Below are positions 35,502-45,101 of a stretch of DNA of 64,000 bases, one piece after another (position 1 is the stretch's first letter; each line of letters starts with the position of its first letter). The notes beneath the pieces were generated by a model that was not told the origin of the DNA, did not search any database, and worked only from the letters and a program-made list of their open reading frames with translations. Position numbers and translations under genes: made by a program. Origin of the DNA: Neotamlana sargassicola (GTDB lineage: Bacteria > Bacteroidota > Bacteroidia > Flavobacteriales > Flavobacteriaceae); the NCBI RefSeq assembly GCF_020523965.1, contig NZ_JAJAPX010000004.1, positions 186,001 through 250,000 of the forward strand, in the 5' to 3' direction.

Positions 35502-37697
35502 ATGGAAGTACAACAATTTTATTACGACAACAAGATTGTTAAAAAGTTCTTACTCGCCACCATGATTTGGGGTGTTGTAGGTATGCTTGTTGGCCTACTT
35601 TTGGCCTTTATGTTTTTATTCCCTAACCTTACCGATGGTATTTCATGGCTAAGTTTTGGTCGTTTACGCCCTTTACACACCAACGCTGTTATTTTTGCCT
35701 TTGTTGGTAATGCCATTTTTGCAGGGGTTTACTACTCATCGCAGCGTTTACTAAAAGCTAGAATGTTTAGCGATGCCCTAAGTAACATTAACTTTTGGGG
35801 CTGGCAATTAATTATTGTTGGTGCTGCTATTACACTTCCGCTAGGTTTTACTACCAGTAAAGAATACGCCGAATTAGAGTGGCCGTTCGATATTGCGATA
35901 GCTGCTGTTTGGGTGGTTTTTGGTTGGAATTTAATTGGAACTATTTTAAAAAGAAGACAACGACACATGTATGTTGCTATATGGTTTTACTTGGGCACAT
36001 TTGTTACGGTTGCTGTACTGCATATTTTTAATAGTTTAGAATTACCGGTTAGCGGTTTAAAAAGTTATTCGGTTTACGCTGGTGTTCAAGATGCCTTAGT
36101 ACAATGGTGGTACGGGCATAATGCAGTTGCCTTCTTTTTAACAACCCCATTTTTAGGGCTAATGTATTATTTTGTTCCAAAGGCTGCAGACAGACCTATT
36201 TATTCTTACAGGTTATCCATTGTACACTTTTGGTCCTTAATATTTATTTATATCTGGGCAGGACCTCACCACTTATTATACACAGCTTTACCGGAATGGG
36301 CACAAAATTTAGGTGTAGCATTCTCGGTAATGTTATTAATGCCCTCTTGGGGTGGTATGATAAACGGACTTTTAACCTTGCGTGGTGCTTGGGATAAAGT
36401 AAGAACAGATCCTGTTTTAAAATTTATGGTTGTTGCCATAACAGGTTATGGTATGGCTACTTTCGAAGGGCCAATGCTATCACTTAAAAATGTAAACGCC
36501 ATTGCGCACTTTACAGATTGGGTTATTGCACACGTTCACGTTGGTGCTTTAGCTTGGAATGGCTTTTTAGCCTTTGGTATGATTTATTGGTTAATTCCGC
36601 GATTATTCAAAACTAAACTATACTCAACCAAACTTGCTAATTTACATTTCTGGATAGGTACTTTAGGTATTATTATGTATGCGTTACCAATGTATGTTGC
36701 CGGATTTACACAAGCCAGTATGTGGAAACAATTTAATCCAGATGGCACTTTAGTTTATGGTAACTTTTTAGAAACTGTTTCTGAAATTATACCCATGTAT
36801 TGGATGCGTGCCATTGGCGGATCGCTTTACATTATCGGTATGTTTGTATTAGCTTACAACGTTATTGTTACCATGAAAAAAGGTAGCCAAGTAACCGACG
36901 AATTAGCTGAAGCTCCTACCCTTCAACGTGTTTCAAAAAGACGAATTGCTGGAGAAACTTTTCATACCTGGTTGGAGCGTAAACCTGTACAATTAACCAT
37001 TTTAGCAACTATAACCATTTTAATTGGTGGTATAATTCAAATTATACCAACTATAATGGTAGAATCTAACATTCCAACTATTGCTAGTGTAAAACCATAC
37101 ACCCCTTTAGAGCTTGAAGGACGTGATATTTACATTCGCGAAGGCTGTGTAAGTTGCCATTCGCAAATGGTGCGCCCGTTTAGAAGCGAAGTTGAGCGCT
37201 ACGGCGATTACAGTAAAGCAGGGGAATTTGTTTACGATCATCCATTCCTTTGGGGAAGTAAGCGTACAGGACCAGATTTACATCGTGTAGGTGGAAAATA
37301 TTCAGATAACTGGCACCTAAACCATATGTACGACCCGCAAAGCACCTCATCTGGCTCTATTATGCCAGCTTACCAATGGCTAGTTAGAAACGAATTAGAT
37401 AAATCGATGACCGAATCTAAAATGAAAGCTATGGTTAAACTAGGTGTACCATACACCGAAGACGATATTGCAAATGCGCAAAAAAGCATGCTAGAACAAG
37501 GCACACAAATAGAACAAAACTTGTATACAGATCCTGATTTTGCTGAAACTTATGAAGCCGATAAAAAAGCTGGCGGAACTGCTTTTATTGAAATGAAAAA
37601 TCGCGAAATAACCGCTTTAATAGCTTATTTACAGCGCTTAGGAACCGATATTAAAGTTCAAGAAATAGAAGAAACCCTAACCACACTAAATCAATAA
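35502..37697 (+). CDS. ccoNO: cbb3-type cytochrome c oxidase, fused subunits I and II (CcoN-CcoO)
   Basis: 731 residues. The first part (to about 500) is the multi-helix haem-copper subunit with histidines in PLHTNAVIFAF, WYGHNAVAFFL, GPHHLLYTALP and WVIAHVHVGA. The last 200 residues are the monohaem cytochrome CcoO, with the haem c motif GCVSCHSQMVRPF near residue 548 and the methionine ligand region GSIMPAYQWL. A CcoN-CcoO fusion is known for Bacteroidota. It reduces oxygen at low concentration and pumps protons. Confidence 0.95.
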   Translation: MEVQQFYYDNKIVKKFLLATMIWGVVGMLVGLLLAFMFLFPNLTDGISWLSFGRLRPLHTNAVIFAFVGNAIFAGVYYSSQRLLKARMFSDALSNINFWGWQLIIVGAAITLPLGFTTSKEYAELEWPFDIAIAAVWVVFGWNLIGTILKRRQRHMYVAIWFYLGTFVTVAVLHIFNSLELPVSGLKSYSVYAGVQDALVQWWYGHNAVAFFLTTPFLGLMYYFVPKAADRPIYSYRLSIVHFWSLIFIYIWAGPHHLLYTALPEWAQNLGVAFSVMLLMPSWGGMINGLLTLRGAWDKVRTDPVLKFMVVAITGYGMATFEGPMLSLKNVNAIAHFTDWVIAHVHVGALAWNGFLAFGMIYWLIPRLFKTKLYSTKLANLHFWIGTLGIIMYALPMYVAGFTQASMWKQFNPDGTLVYGNFLETVSEIIPMYWMRAIGGSLYIIGMFVLAYNVIVTMKKGSQVTDELAEAPTLQRVSKRRIAGETFHTWLERKPVQLTILATITILIGGIIQIIPTIMVESNIPTIASVKPYTPLELEGRDIYIREGCVSCHSQMVRPFRSEVERYGDYSKAGEFVYDHPFLWGSKRTGPDLHRVGGKYSDNWHLNHMYDPQSTSSGSIMPAYQWLVRNELDKSMTESKMKAMVKLGVPYTEDDIANAQKSMLEQGTQIEQNLYTDPDFAETYEADKKAGGTAFIEMKNREITALIAYLQRLGTDIKVQEIEETLTTLNQ

Positions 37698-37701
37698 AGT
37701 T

Positions 37702-37884
37702 ATGTTGAAGTTTGTAAAAAACCATATGGAGAGCATTACAGGTATAGAAATTTACCCATTAATATCCTTACTTATATTTTTCATCTTTTTTGTAGCCCTG
37801 TTTTGGTGGGTTATTACAGCAAAAAAAGACTATATAAACACCGTTAGTCAATTACCATTAGATAAAAAACCTAACCAATTATGA
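37702..37884 (+). CDS. ccoQ: cbb3 oxidase small subunit CcoQ-like
   Basis: 60 residues with one membrane helix (YPLISLLIFFIFFVALFWWV). Size and place between ccoNO and ccoP identify it. Its stop codon overlaps the ccoP start (ATGA). Confidence 0.8.
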   Translation: MLKFVKNHMESITGIEIYPLISLLIFFIFFVALFWWVITAKKDYINTVSQLPLDKKPNQL

Positions 37885-38810
37885 GACAGTATTTCCCCTC
37901 TTGGATTCGAGTTCCTGCCTTGTTCTTCATCATTGCAGCTTTCGCTGAATATGTTATAGACTCAGGCGATAAACCAGCATTTATAGAATATCCTTTGTTA
38001 TCATTATTCTTAATTTTAGTGTTGCTTATTTTAATTGCCATTGAAGGCATTGTAAGCGCCATGAGAAATTTAGTTTACCAAAGTTTAAACGAAGAAGCTA
38101 AAGCTCGTTTTGATGCTCAAAATGCAAAACCATCTAAATTTATTAGCTGGATTAAGAAGGTGTACATAAAGCTATTAGGGTCTAAACCTATAGAAGAAGA
38201 ACACGAAATAATTCTAGATCATAATTACGATGGTATTCGCGAGTTAGATAATTCTTTACCACCTTGGTGGATTTACAGTTTTTACATTTCAATTGCATTT
38301 GCAGCTATATACCTTTTAAAATATCATGTATTTAACGGTGAAGGACAGTTTGATGAACTAGAACAGGAATATGCCGAAGCTAGAATTACTATTGAAGAAT
38401 ACAAAAAAACCGCAAAAGATTTAGTCGATTTTAATACGGTTGAATTGCTTACCGAAGCTTCAGATTTAGGCAATGGAAAGAAAATTTTCGATGCCAATTG
38501 TGTAGCCTGCCATAAAGCCGATGGTGGCGGTGGTATTGGTCCGAATTTAACCGACGAATATTGGATTTTAGGCGGTGGTATTAAAAATGTATTTAAAACC
38601 ATTTCTGAAGGTGGTCGAGACGGTAAAGGTATGATTGCCTGGAAACAAAACTTAAAACCATCAGAAATTGCGCAAGTGGCAAGCTACGTATTAAGTTTTC
38701 AAGGCACAACACCTACCGAACCTAAAGAAGCACAAGGCGACTTATGGGTTTCGGAAGATACACCACAAGAAGCTACCGAAACCAAAACAGATTCTATAAT
38801 GGCACAATAA
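37881..38810 (+). CDS. ccoP: cbb3 oxidase subunit III (CcoP), monohaem form
   Basis: 309 residues. Two N-terminal hydrophobic segments are followed by the conserved NSLPPWWIYSFYISI helix and one cytochrome c domain with CVACHKADGGGGIGPNLTD (haem c motif near 208) and the methionine in GKGMIAWKQ. Proteobacterial CcoP usually has two haems; here only one CxxCH is present. The C-terminal 35 residues are acidic and threonine-rich. It is translationally coupled to ccoQ. Confidence 0.92.
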   Translation: MRQYFPSWIRVPALFFIIAAFAEYVIDSGDKPAFIEYPLLSLFLILVLLILIAIEGIVSAMRNLVYQSLNEEAKARFDAQNAKPSKFISWIKKVYIKLLGSKPIEEEHEIILDHNYDGIRELDNSLPPWWIYSFYISIAFAAIYLLKYHVFNGEGQFDELEQEYAEARITIEEYKKTAKDLVDFNTVELLTEASDLGNGKKIFDANCVACHKADGGGGIGPNLTDEYWILGGGIKNVFKTISEGGRDGKGMIAWKQNLKPSEIAQVASYVLSFQGTTPTEPKEAQGDLWVSEDTPQEATETKTDSIMAQ

Positions 38811-38819
38811 ACTTATTAA

Positions 38820-40250
38820 GTGAGCCAAAAAAACCAAAATAACGAAAATTTTAGAGACTCTATTGGTACCATTACCAATGAAGGCAAGCGTGCATGGGTT
38901 TACCCCAAAAAACCTAGTGGGAGATTTTACGATAAGCGTAAAATGGTTAGTTACGTACTGCTTGCCTTCTTATTTGGTGCGCCTTTTATAAAAATAAACG
39001 GTAACCAATTTTTAATGTTTAATGTATTAGAACGTCGATTTAACATTTTTGGATTTCCGTTTTGGCCACAAGATTTTCACTTATTTGTAGTTTCCATGAT
39101 AATAGGTGTTGTTTTTATAACACTTTTTACTGTAGGTTTTGGTCGTATTTTTTGCGGATGGATTTGCCCACAAACCATTTTTATGGAAATGGTTTTTCGT
39201 CGTATTGAATATTGGATTGATGGAGACCGAAATAAACAACGAAAACTAGATAAACAAGAATGGAATGCCGAAAAAATTAGAAAACGACTTTTAAAATGGT
39301 TTATATTTTTAATTATGTCATTTTTAATAGCCAACATATTTTTAGCCTATATAATTGGTAGCGACAAACTAATTGGTTATGTAATTGATGGGCCTTCAGC
39401 ACATTTAAACACACTATTTCCACTACTTATTTTTACAGGAGTGTTCTATTTTATTTTCGCTTGGTTTAGAGAGCAAGTTTGCATTATTGCTTGTCCTTAC
39501 GGAAGATTACAAGGGGTGTTATTAGACAACAAATCTATTGTAGTTGCATACGACCACAAGCGTGGTGAAGGCGAAACCGGACGAAAAAAATTCAGGAAAA
39601 ACGAAGACAGAGCAACTTTAGGCCATGGCGATTGTATAGATTGTTTACAATGTGTAAACGTTTGCCCAACGGGCATTGATATTAGAAACGGAACTCAACT
39701 AGAATGTGTTAACTGCACTGCTTGTATTGATGAATGCGACCATATTATGGAAAGCATTAATTTACCAAAGGGCTTAATTCGTTATGCTAGTGAAGATGAC
39801 ATTGAAAAGAAAGAAAAATTTAAAATCACTGCTAGAATTAAAGGCTATATCGCCGTATTAACCATTTTAATTGGTGTTTTGGCTGGCATGCTGCTTTTAC
39901 GAAACGATGTTGAAGCAAGAATTTTACGATTACCTGGGCAACTTTACGAGAAAAAAGAAAACAACATTATTAGTAATGTGTTTACCTACAAACTCATTAA
40001 CAAAACCACAACAAAAATAGACAATGTTAGCTTTAAACTTAGAAATTTTAATGGTGATATAAAACTTGTTTCAACTACTGATGATTTTAGCGTTCCTGAA
40101 CAAGGTATTGCGGAAGGTACTTTATTTATAGAATTAAGTAAAAGTGTTTTAAAAGGTGATAAAAATAAATTGACTATTGATGTGTATAGCCATAACAAAC
40201 TTATTGAAACAACAACAGTTAACTTTTTAGGGCCTCGTAGTTATCATTGA
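38820..40250 (+). CDS. ccoG: cbb3 oxidase accessory protein CcoG (ferredoxin-like)
   Basis: 476 residues, GTG start 9 bp after ccoP. It has several membrane helices, the CGWICPQTIFMEMVFRR motif, CIIACPYGRLQG, and two 4Fe-4S motifs in CIDCLQCVNVCP and CVNCTACIDECDH. An Ig-like C-terminal domain follows. CcoG/RdxA reduces Cu(II) during cbb3 assembly in characterised systems. Confidence 0.93.
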   Translation: MSQKNQNNENFRDSIGTITNEGKRAWVYPKKPSGRFYDKRKMVSYVLLAFLFGAPFIKINGNQFLMFNVLERRFNIFGFPFWPQDFHLFVVSMIIGVVFITLFTVGFGRIFCGWICPQTIFMEMVFRRIEYWIDGDRNKQRKLDKQEWNAEKIRKRLLKWFIFLIMSFLIANIFLAYIIGSDKLIGYVIDGPSAHLNTLFPLLIFTGVFYFIFAWFREQVCIIACPYGRLQGVLLDNKSIVVAYDHKRGEGETGRKKFRKNEDRATLGHGDCIDCLQCVNVCPTGIDIRNGTQLECVNCTACIDECDHIMESINLPKGLIRYASEDDIEKKEKFKITARIKGYIAVLTILIGVLAGMLLLRNDVEARILRLPGQLYEKKENNIISNVFTYKLINKTTTKIDNVSFKLRNFNGDIKLVSTTDDFSVPEQGIAEGTLFIELSKSVLKGDKNKLTIDVYSHNKLIETTTVNFLGPRSYH

Positions 40251-40253
40251 GTT

Positions 40254-40281
40254 GGTTGATGGTTGATGGTTGATGGTTGAA
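40254..40281. repeat. Heptanucleotide tandem repeat (GGTTGAT)
   Basis: Three perfect GGTTGAT units and a fourth ending in GAA, beginning 3 bp after the ccoG stop and ending 23 bp before ccoH. It lies outside both coding regions, so length change would alter only the spacer. Confidence 0.9.
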
Positions 40282-40304
40282 TATTAATTATAAAAAATAG
40301 CATT

Positions 40305-40751
40305 ATGAAAATAAATTGGGGAACCGGTGTAGTGTTAGCCTTTGTAGGCTTCATAGGTTTTATCATGTATTTTGTGATAAACATGAGCACAAACAATAAA
40401 TATGATCACGATTTAGTAACCGAAGATTATTACAAACAAGAACTAAATCTTCAAGATAATATCAATAAAGAAAAAAACTCAAAAACACTTAAACAAGATA
40501 TTGTTTACAAAAAAACTGACAGAGGGATATTATTAATTTTCCCAGAAAATTTTGATGAAAAAAAAATAACAGGAAAAGTGTTCCTATACAGACCATCTAA
40601 CAAGCAATTTGACTTTGAAACAGCTATTTCATTGTCAAACCACAATTTGCTCATACCTGAAACCAGTTTGTTAGGTGGTCGTTGGAACATTATAGTCGAT
40701 TGGAATTATAACGACACGCCATATCGATTTACAAAACAAATTATTTATTAA
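40305..40751 (+). CDS. ccoH: FixH/CcoH-like cbb3 assembly protein
   Basis: 148 residues: one N-terminal membrane helix (GVVLAFVGFIGFIMYFVI), then YDHDLVTEDYYKQEL, a signature of FixH proteins, and a beta-rich periplasmic domain. It takes part in assembly or stability of the oxidase. Its place after ccoG follows the usual ccoGHIS grouping. Confidence 0.88.
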   Translation: MKINWGTGVVLAFVGFIGFIMYFVINMSTNNKYDHDLVTEDYYKQELNLQDNINKEKNSKTLKQDIVYKKTDRGILLIFPENFDEKKITGKVFLYRPSNKQFDFETAISLSNHNLLIPETSLLGGRWNIIVDWNYNDTPYRFTKQIIY

Positions 40752-40758
40752 ACAAAGG

Positions 40759-40781
40759 ATCTTGACTGCGCTCGATCTGAC
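40759..40781. repeat. CTCGA-type dispersed repeat fragment
   Basis: ATCTTGACTGCGCTCGATCTGAC lies between ccoH and the TauE/SafE gene; 18 of 23 bases agree with 55733-55755, and its right half resembles the reverse complement of the purL repeat. Confidence 0.5.
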
Positions 40782-40816
40782 AAAAACGGATAATCAGTAA
40801 AAAAACAAAAAGTAAC

Positions 40817-41518
40817 ATGCTTTGGTCTGCTTTTATATTAGGTTTATTAGGAAGTTTTCACTGCGTTGGCATGTGTGGCCCTATTGCTTTTATGCTACCT
40901 GTAGATAGAAGCAACTCGGTTAAAAAAATAAGTCAAATTACTATTTACCATATTGGGAGGTTATTGGCCTACGGGCTAATTGGGTTAGTGTTTGGGTTAA
41001 TTGGCAAAAACCTATACATTTTTGGGTTTCAACAGCAATTATCAATCATCATTGGTGTTTTAATTATTGTAGTGGTTTTACTTCCTTATAAAACTTTTAA
41101 TAAATACAACTTATCTAAACCATTGCATAAAATAATTGCTAAAGTTAAAAGTCAACTTGGTTTAGCTTTAAAAAAGAAAACAGCCGATACTTTTATAACC
41201 ATTGGCTTTCTTAACGGATTTTTACCTTGCGGATTAGTTTATATGGCGGTCTTGGGGAGTTTGGCAAGCCCAACTATTTCGCAAGGTTTTTTATATATGA
41301 TTTTATTTGGTCTGGGCACTGTTCCTTTAATGACTTCGGCCATTTATTTAGGCAAGTTTTTAAATGCCGCTATAAAACAACGCATACAAAAAGCTATTCC
41401 TGTTTTTGTAATTATAATTGGATTGCTATTTATTTTACGGGGTTTAGGCTTAGGAATTCCTTACATTTCTCCTGCTCCTGTTAGTGAAATAGTTTCTAAT
41501 AATATGAATTGCCATTAA
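40817..41518 (+). CDS. Sulfite exporter TauE/SafE-type membrane protein of the cbb3 locus
   Basis: 233 residues with about six membrane helices. The start carries GSFHCVGMCGPIAF with two cysteines and a histidine, and the second half repeats the pattern with GFLNGFLPCGLVYMA. The same kind of protein is regularly found at the end of Bacteroidota cbb3 loci and may be involved in copper or haem supply. That role is only a contextual suggestion. Confidence 0.82.
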   Translation: MLWSAFILGLLGSFHCVGMCGPIAFMLPVDRSNSVKKISQITIYHIGRLLAYGLIGLVFGLIGKNLYIFGFQQQLSIIIGVLIIVVVLLPYKTFNKYNLSKPLHKIIAKVKSQLGLALKKKTADTFITIGFLNGFLPCGLVYMAVLGSLASPTISQGFLYMILFGLGTVPLMTSAIYLGKFLNAAIKQRIQKAIPVFVIIIGLLFILRGLGLGIPYISPAPVSEIVSNNMNCH

Positions 41519-41587
41519 GATTAAGTGAATACAAAACCAAATTTAAAACCTAAGAGTATTTACATTGGCAATAACTAAGCGTTAATT

Positions 41588-42532
41588 TTATGCACTGTTT
41601 TTAACTGATTTTTCTTTTTTAAAACTATGAAGCATCATTCCAACTATTACCAAAATAATTCCAATAATTGAATATATATCTGGTAAATGAATTTTTAATA
41701 CCAATATTTCTCCCACAAGCGCAAATAGAACTTCAGCCGATTGAGTTGCTTCAACCGATGCCAAAGCTTTCTCATTTTTTTGAACCTTATCGGTTGCCAT
41801 AAAAAACAAAACAGTTGCAATAACACCAGAGCAGATGGCTACAATTGATGTTTGATACACTTGGGTTTCCGTGGGTAATTCATTTATATTAATTCCTATA
41901 ATTGATAGTAATATCCAAAAAGGCAAACTTCCTAATGTCATGCCTAATGTTCGTTGGATGGCATTTAATTTACCATTTGTAACCTGCATCATTTTTCGGT
42001 TACCTAAAGGGTAAGCAAAAGCAGCAATTAAAACTGGAATGGTGCCAAGCAAGAGCTCATTGGTAGAAATAGATTGTGCTTGGCTTATTTGCATAATTAA
42101 AATGCCTAACAATATTATTAATGAAAAAGTAAGAGCTTGCAACGATATAGATTTCTTAAAACTCTTTTTATTAATAATTGGCGCAACTAACATGCCTGCC
42201 ACAATAGTAATTTGCCAAGTACTTGCTACCAGCCACGAAGGTCCATAGGCTGCAGCAAAAGTTAAAGGTGCATAAAATACCCCAAAGCCAATGGTACTCC
42301 AAATTAGCCATTGCCAAGGTTTTTCTCGCATTACTTTTAGCAATGGCTTTAGGTTTTTATTAAAACATACCAAAACTAAAAGTAAAGGAATCATCCAAAA
42401 GAAGCGAAGCGAAGAACTCCAAATCCAATGTCCTCCACCTACCGATATTAGTCTATTTAAAACAAACGTTACTGCAAAAAATAAGGCGGATAAAACGCCT
42501 AATACTATTGCTAAAGATTTATTTGATTTCAT
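41588..42532 (-). CDS. DMT-superfamily efflux transporter
   Basis: 314 residues with about ten membrane helices. The arrangement resembles the multidrug-resistance efflux (EmrE-like) branch of the drug/metabolite transporters, e.g. LSALFFAVTFVLNRLIS at the first helix and VGEILVLKIHLPDIYSIIGI near the end. Substrate is unknown. It converges on the oxidase locus and is monocistronic. Confidence 0.8.
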   Translation of the reverse strand: MKSNKSLAIVLGVLSALFFAVTFVLNRLISVGGGHWIWSSSLRFFWMIPLLLVLVCFNKNLKPLLKVMREKPWQWLIWSTIGFGVFYAPLTFAAAYGPSWLVASTWQITIVAGMLVAPIINKKSFKKSISLQALTFSLIILLGILIMQISQAQSISTNELLLGTIPVLIAAFAYPLGNRKMMQVTNGKLNAIQRTLGMTLGSLPFWILLSIIGININELPTETQVYQTSIVAICSGVIATVLFFMATDKVQKNEKALASVEATQSAEVLFALVGEILVLKIHLPDIYSIIGIILVIVGMMLHSFKKEKSVKNSA

Positions 42533-42754
42533 TCAGTCTTAACTATATTTTGCCTTGAATTTCACTGACCTTTTTAATGTTAAATTTGTGCTTGTAAAGG
42601 TTATAAATTTTAACGTAACCTAACCACTTTTTTTAAATAATTCCATTAGAGTAAAAAAGTAGCAAACGGTTTTAACTGATTTTAATTAAATATCTTTTTA
42701 TTGTAGGCTTTATTTGAGTTTTTTGTAGAGTAAAGTTTTTTTATTGAATTTAAA

Positions 42755-42949
42755 TTATTCTTCTATATCAAATAAATATTCGACTGTGACTTTAAAAAAA
42801 CGAGCCATTTTTATTGCTAATGTAACCGACGGATTAAACTTGTTTTTTTCTATTGCATGAATCGTTTGCCGTGAAACGTTTAATTCTTTGGCTAAACCTT
42901 CTTGCGTTAAGTTGTGTCTGGCCCTTTCTACTTTTACAAGGTTTTTCAT
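42755..42949 (-). CDS. Small XRE-family transcriptional regulator
   Basis: 64 residues, essentially only a Cro/CI helix-turn-helix (TQEGLAKELNVSRQTIHAIE) and a short tail. Its start overlaps the stop of the upstream membrane-protein gene by 4 bp. Such YozG-like regulators typically pair with a small membrane protein. Confidence 0.9.
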   Translation of the reverse strand: MKNLVKVERARHNLTQEGLAKELNVSRQTIHAIEKNKFNPSVTLAIKMARFFKVTVEYLFDIEE

Positions 42950-43413
42950 ATGTACATTTTTCTTTTAATAAAAAATACAATTATGTACGACCAAAGCAAT
43001 GGAAATATAAAATAATCTAAAGTCAGTTTTAAATCTTTGGCTAAAATGTACGTAAGAATTGTAACTAATAATCCAATTATAAAAGTAAGTTGAAATGATT
43101 CTAGCCTTAATTTGTCTATATAATCGTCTTCTACTTTTTCTTTCGAAATCATATAAATTAGCATTGCTATTATCGCAACATAATCAATTCCATAAACTAT
43201 TCCCCCTCCAGAAAAGGCATTTAAAAGTTCTAATATTCCAGTACCCGAATCCGGTTCTGTTGCTATTTTTGAAATGTTAACTCCAGGTAGTTTAGTACTA
43301 TATTTATAAATGGAATTATTAATAAAGTTTAAACTTCCATTAAGTAAAGAGGCAATAATAAAAAGGATTAAACCTATTTTTTTATACCTATTAGGCAATA
43401 TTTGTGTTTTCAT
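42946..43413 (-). CDS. Four-helix membrane protein paired with XRE regulator
   Basis: 155 residues with four hydrophobic segments (IGLILFIIASLLNGSLNFI, YVAIIAMLIYMI, FQLTFIIGLLVTILTYIL, FIFPLLWSYIIVFFI). I do not recognise a named family. It is translationally coupled to the downstream XRE gene, which suggests a regulator and membrane-protein pair; its function is unknown. Confidence 0.7.
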   Translation of the reverse strand: MKTQILPNRYKKIGLILFIIASLLNGSLNFINNSIYKYSTKLPGVNISKIATEPDSGTGILELLNAFSGGGIVYGIDYVAIIAMLIYMISKEKVEDDYIDKLRLESFQLTFIIGLLVTILTYILAKDLKLTLDYFIFPLLWSYIIVFFIKRKMYI

Positions 43414-43499
43414 ATTCTATTATTTTTATATAAAAGTAAATAAAACTTTACATTTAGTAAAATAAAATAGAATAATTAGGTAATAATTTTTGGTTGCAA

Positions 43500-43557
43500 A
43501 AATGTTCAAGTTTACCAAATCGCCCCCGAATTACGTATTTATATTGTTAGGCAATGT
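43500..43557 (-). repeat. Truncated half of a cassette-type palindromic site
   Basis: Right after the S41 peptidase stop the minus strand reads ACATTGCCTAAC, then AATATAAATACGTAATTCGG. This resembles the start of site A (AAC, AATCT, ATAACTGCAATTACGG). The second half of the site is missing; the next gene begins within about 90 bp. It is probably the remnant of a fourth site. Confidence 0.4.
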
Positions 43558-43558
43558 T

Positions 43559-45031
43559 TTACTTTTTAATCAAATTAATAGTAAAGTTTAGTTGTGTGTC
43601 TTTATTGTTTGTAAAATCTGAGTGTGATTGAATAACATTGAAGTCAGGTTTAATACCATCTCCATAGTTTTCATCTGGTAATTCTCTTACATCTTGTTCT
43701 AAATCAACTATTGAAAATTGTAGAATTAATTTTGAGTTGGGTAATTGGTAATGTACAGGGATGTGGCCAGTGTGCCCATAATATCCGCCAGCAGTTTCTT
43801 CTCCTATTACAATGGTTTGTTCATCACTTTTAACTAAACTAGCAAATAATGAGCCTGCAGAGGCAACAAAAGCGTCTACTAATAAATAAATGTTTCCGTT
43901 AAATGCATTTTTATTCGGATTCCAAACTTTATTAAAACTGTTGTTTTGGTAGTATTTCCCATCTTTAAAAATAGAATGTTCTTCTTTTAAACTTTTCGGT
44001 AATTCGTTAATGTCATCATCAATGTAGTATTCTTTAAAAGGAATATCTTGAAAAATAGTGTAGGCAGATGTATTCTCTTTAAATTTTCTTTTTGTTAAGT
44101 AAGAATACAGTAGTATATCGTTTGGGTCGTTTCCACCTCCATTATTTCGAACATCTACAATTAGGTTTGTAGTTTTATTTGTCTTTAATTGAATAAAAAC
44201 TGAATCTAGAAATTTAGCATACTGTTTATGTCCTTCGGAACCTGGTCCACCCATACCGAAAGTTTTTACTTTTAAGTATCCTGATTTTATAGTGTCTATA
44301 TATTTAAAACTATATTCTCTATTTTCTTCTGTTTTAGTTTGCTTTTTCTTGAAATTATTTAAGAAAGTAGTATAATCTACTGCTGTAATTTGTTCTTTTA
44401 TAATAGATGAATTTTCACCTTTGTAGACAATTTCGAAATGTTGTTGTTCTCCAAAAATTAGGTACATATACCATGCAAGTCTACCAGTTTCTATAAATGC
44501 ATATTTACCTGTTTTGTTATGCCCATCGGTACTGGTATAATGTGCTAATAATGAAGCTAGCTCTTTACTAGCTACATTGTTTACTGCTAAAATTTCACTT
44601 CCCTTAGGAATAGCTTCAAATTTGTGCTTGGTGTATATTTTATCACCCAAATATTTTAATGGTAAGGGGAAATATATTGGCTCTTTATTTAAGCGCTGTT
44701 TTAACGAATCTGGAAAATACAATTCATTATGGCAACTTCCTGTGTAATCGATTACATTCCATAATACAGTATAATACTCTCGGTATGATAGTTTGTTGTT
44801 TATAAGTCTTTCGTTTGCTTCAAAAACACTATCTATGGCTTGCTTTGTATGGTATTTATATAGTCCTGCATTGGCTTGTTCAAAGATGTTTTTAAACAAC
44901 CGATAATCGTCAAGCATTTCTTGTTCTGAAAGTTTATTTTCCTTTATAGTTACACTCTTTTTGGAGTCTAAATTGCAAGAAATTAAAAATATTAAAAGTA
45001 AAAAAATGCTAAGTTTAGTAATTGCACTCAT
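43559..45031 (-). CDS. S41-family peptidase-like lipoprotein
   Basis: 490 residues, lipobox FLISC (Cys19). The tail-specific-protease core includes TNLIVDVRNNGGGNDPNDI and the catalytic serine region DAFVASAGSLFASLV, followed by VIGEETAGGYYGHTG. It has no evident PDZ domain. It starts 70 bp after the AraC gene stop and may be controlled by it. The stop codon adjoins a truncated cassette site. Confidence 0.85.
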   Translation of the reverse strand: MSAITKLSIFLLLIFLISCNLDSKKSVTIKENKLSEQEMLDDYRLFKNIFEQANAGLYKYHTKQAIDSVFEANERLINNKLSYREYYTVLWNVIDYTGSCHNELYFPDSLKQRLNKEPIYFPLPLKYLGDKIYTKHKFEAIPKGSEILAVNNVASKELASLLAHYTSTDGHNKTGKYAFIETGRLAWYMYLIFGEQQHFEIVYKGENSSIIKEQITAVDYTTFLNNFKKKQTKTEENREYSFKYIDTIKSGYLKVKTFGMGGPGSEGHKQYAKFLDSVFIQLKTNKTTNLIVDVRNNGGGNDPNDILLYSYLTKRKFKENTSAYTIFQDIPFKEYYIDDDINELPKSLKEEHSIFKDGKYYQNNSFNKVWNPNKNAFNGNIYLLVDAFVASAGSLFASLVKSDEQTIVIGEETAGGYYGHTGHIPVHYQLPNSKLILQFSIVDLEQDVRELPDENYGDGIKPDFNVIQSHSDFTNNKDTQLNFTINLIKK

Positions 45032-45101
45032 TGTAAAAGTATGTTTTTTTCACAAATGTAATGCTGGCAGAACCTTCCTTACTTGTATAATATTGACAAT
45101 T

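Noticed and set aside
35502-37697. Possible artificial fusion of ccoN and ccoO by a sequencing error
   Set aside because: CcoN-CcoO fusions are known in Bacteroidota, and reading frame and linker are uninterrupted.
41227-41484. 85-codon frame inside the TauE/SafE gene
   Set aside because: Same-strand shadow in another frame; the membrane protein frame has the family motifs.
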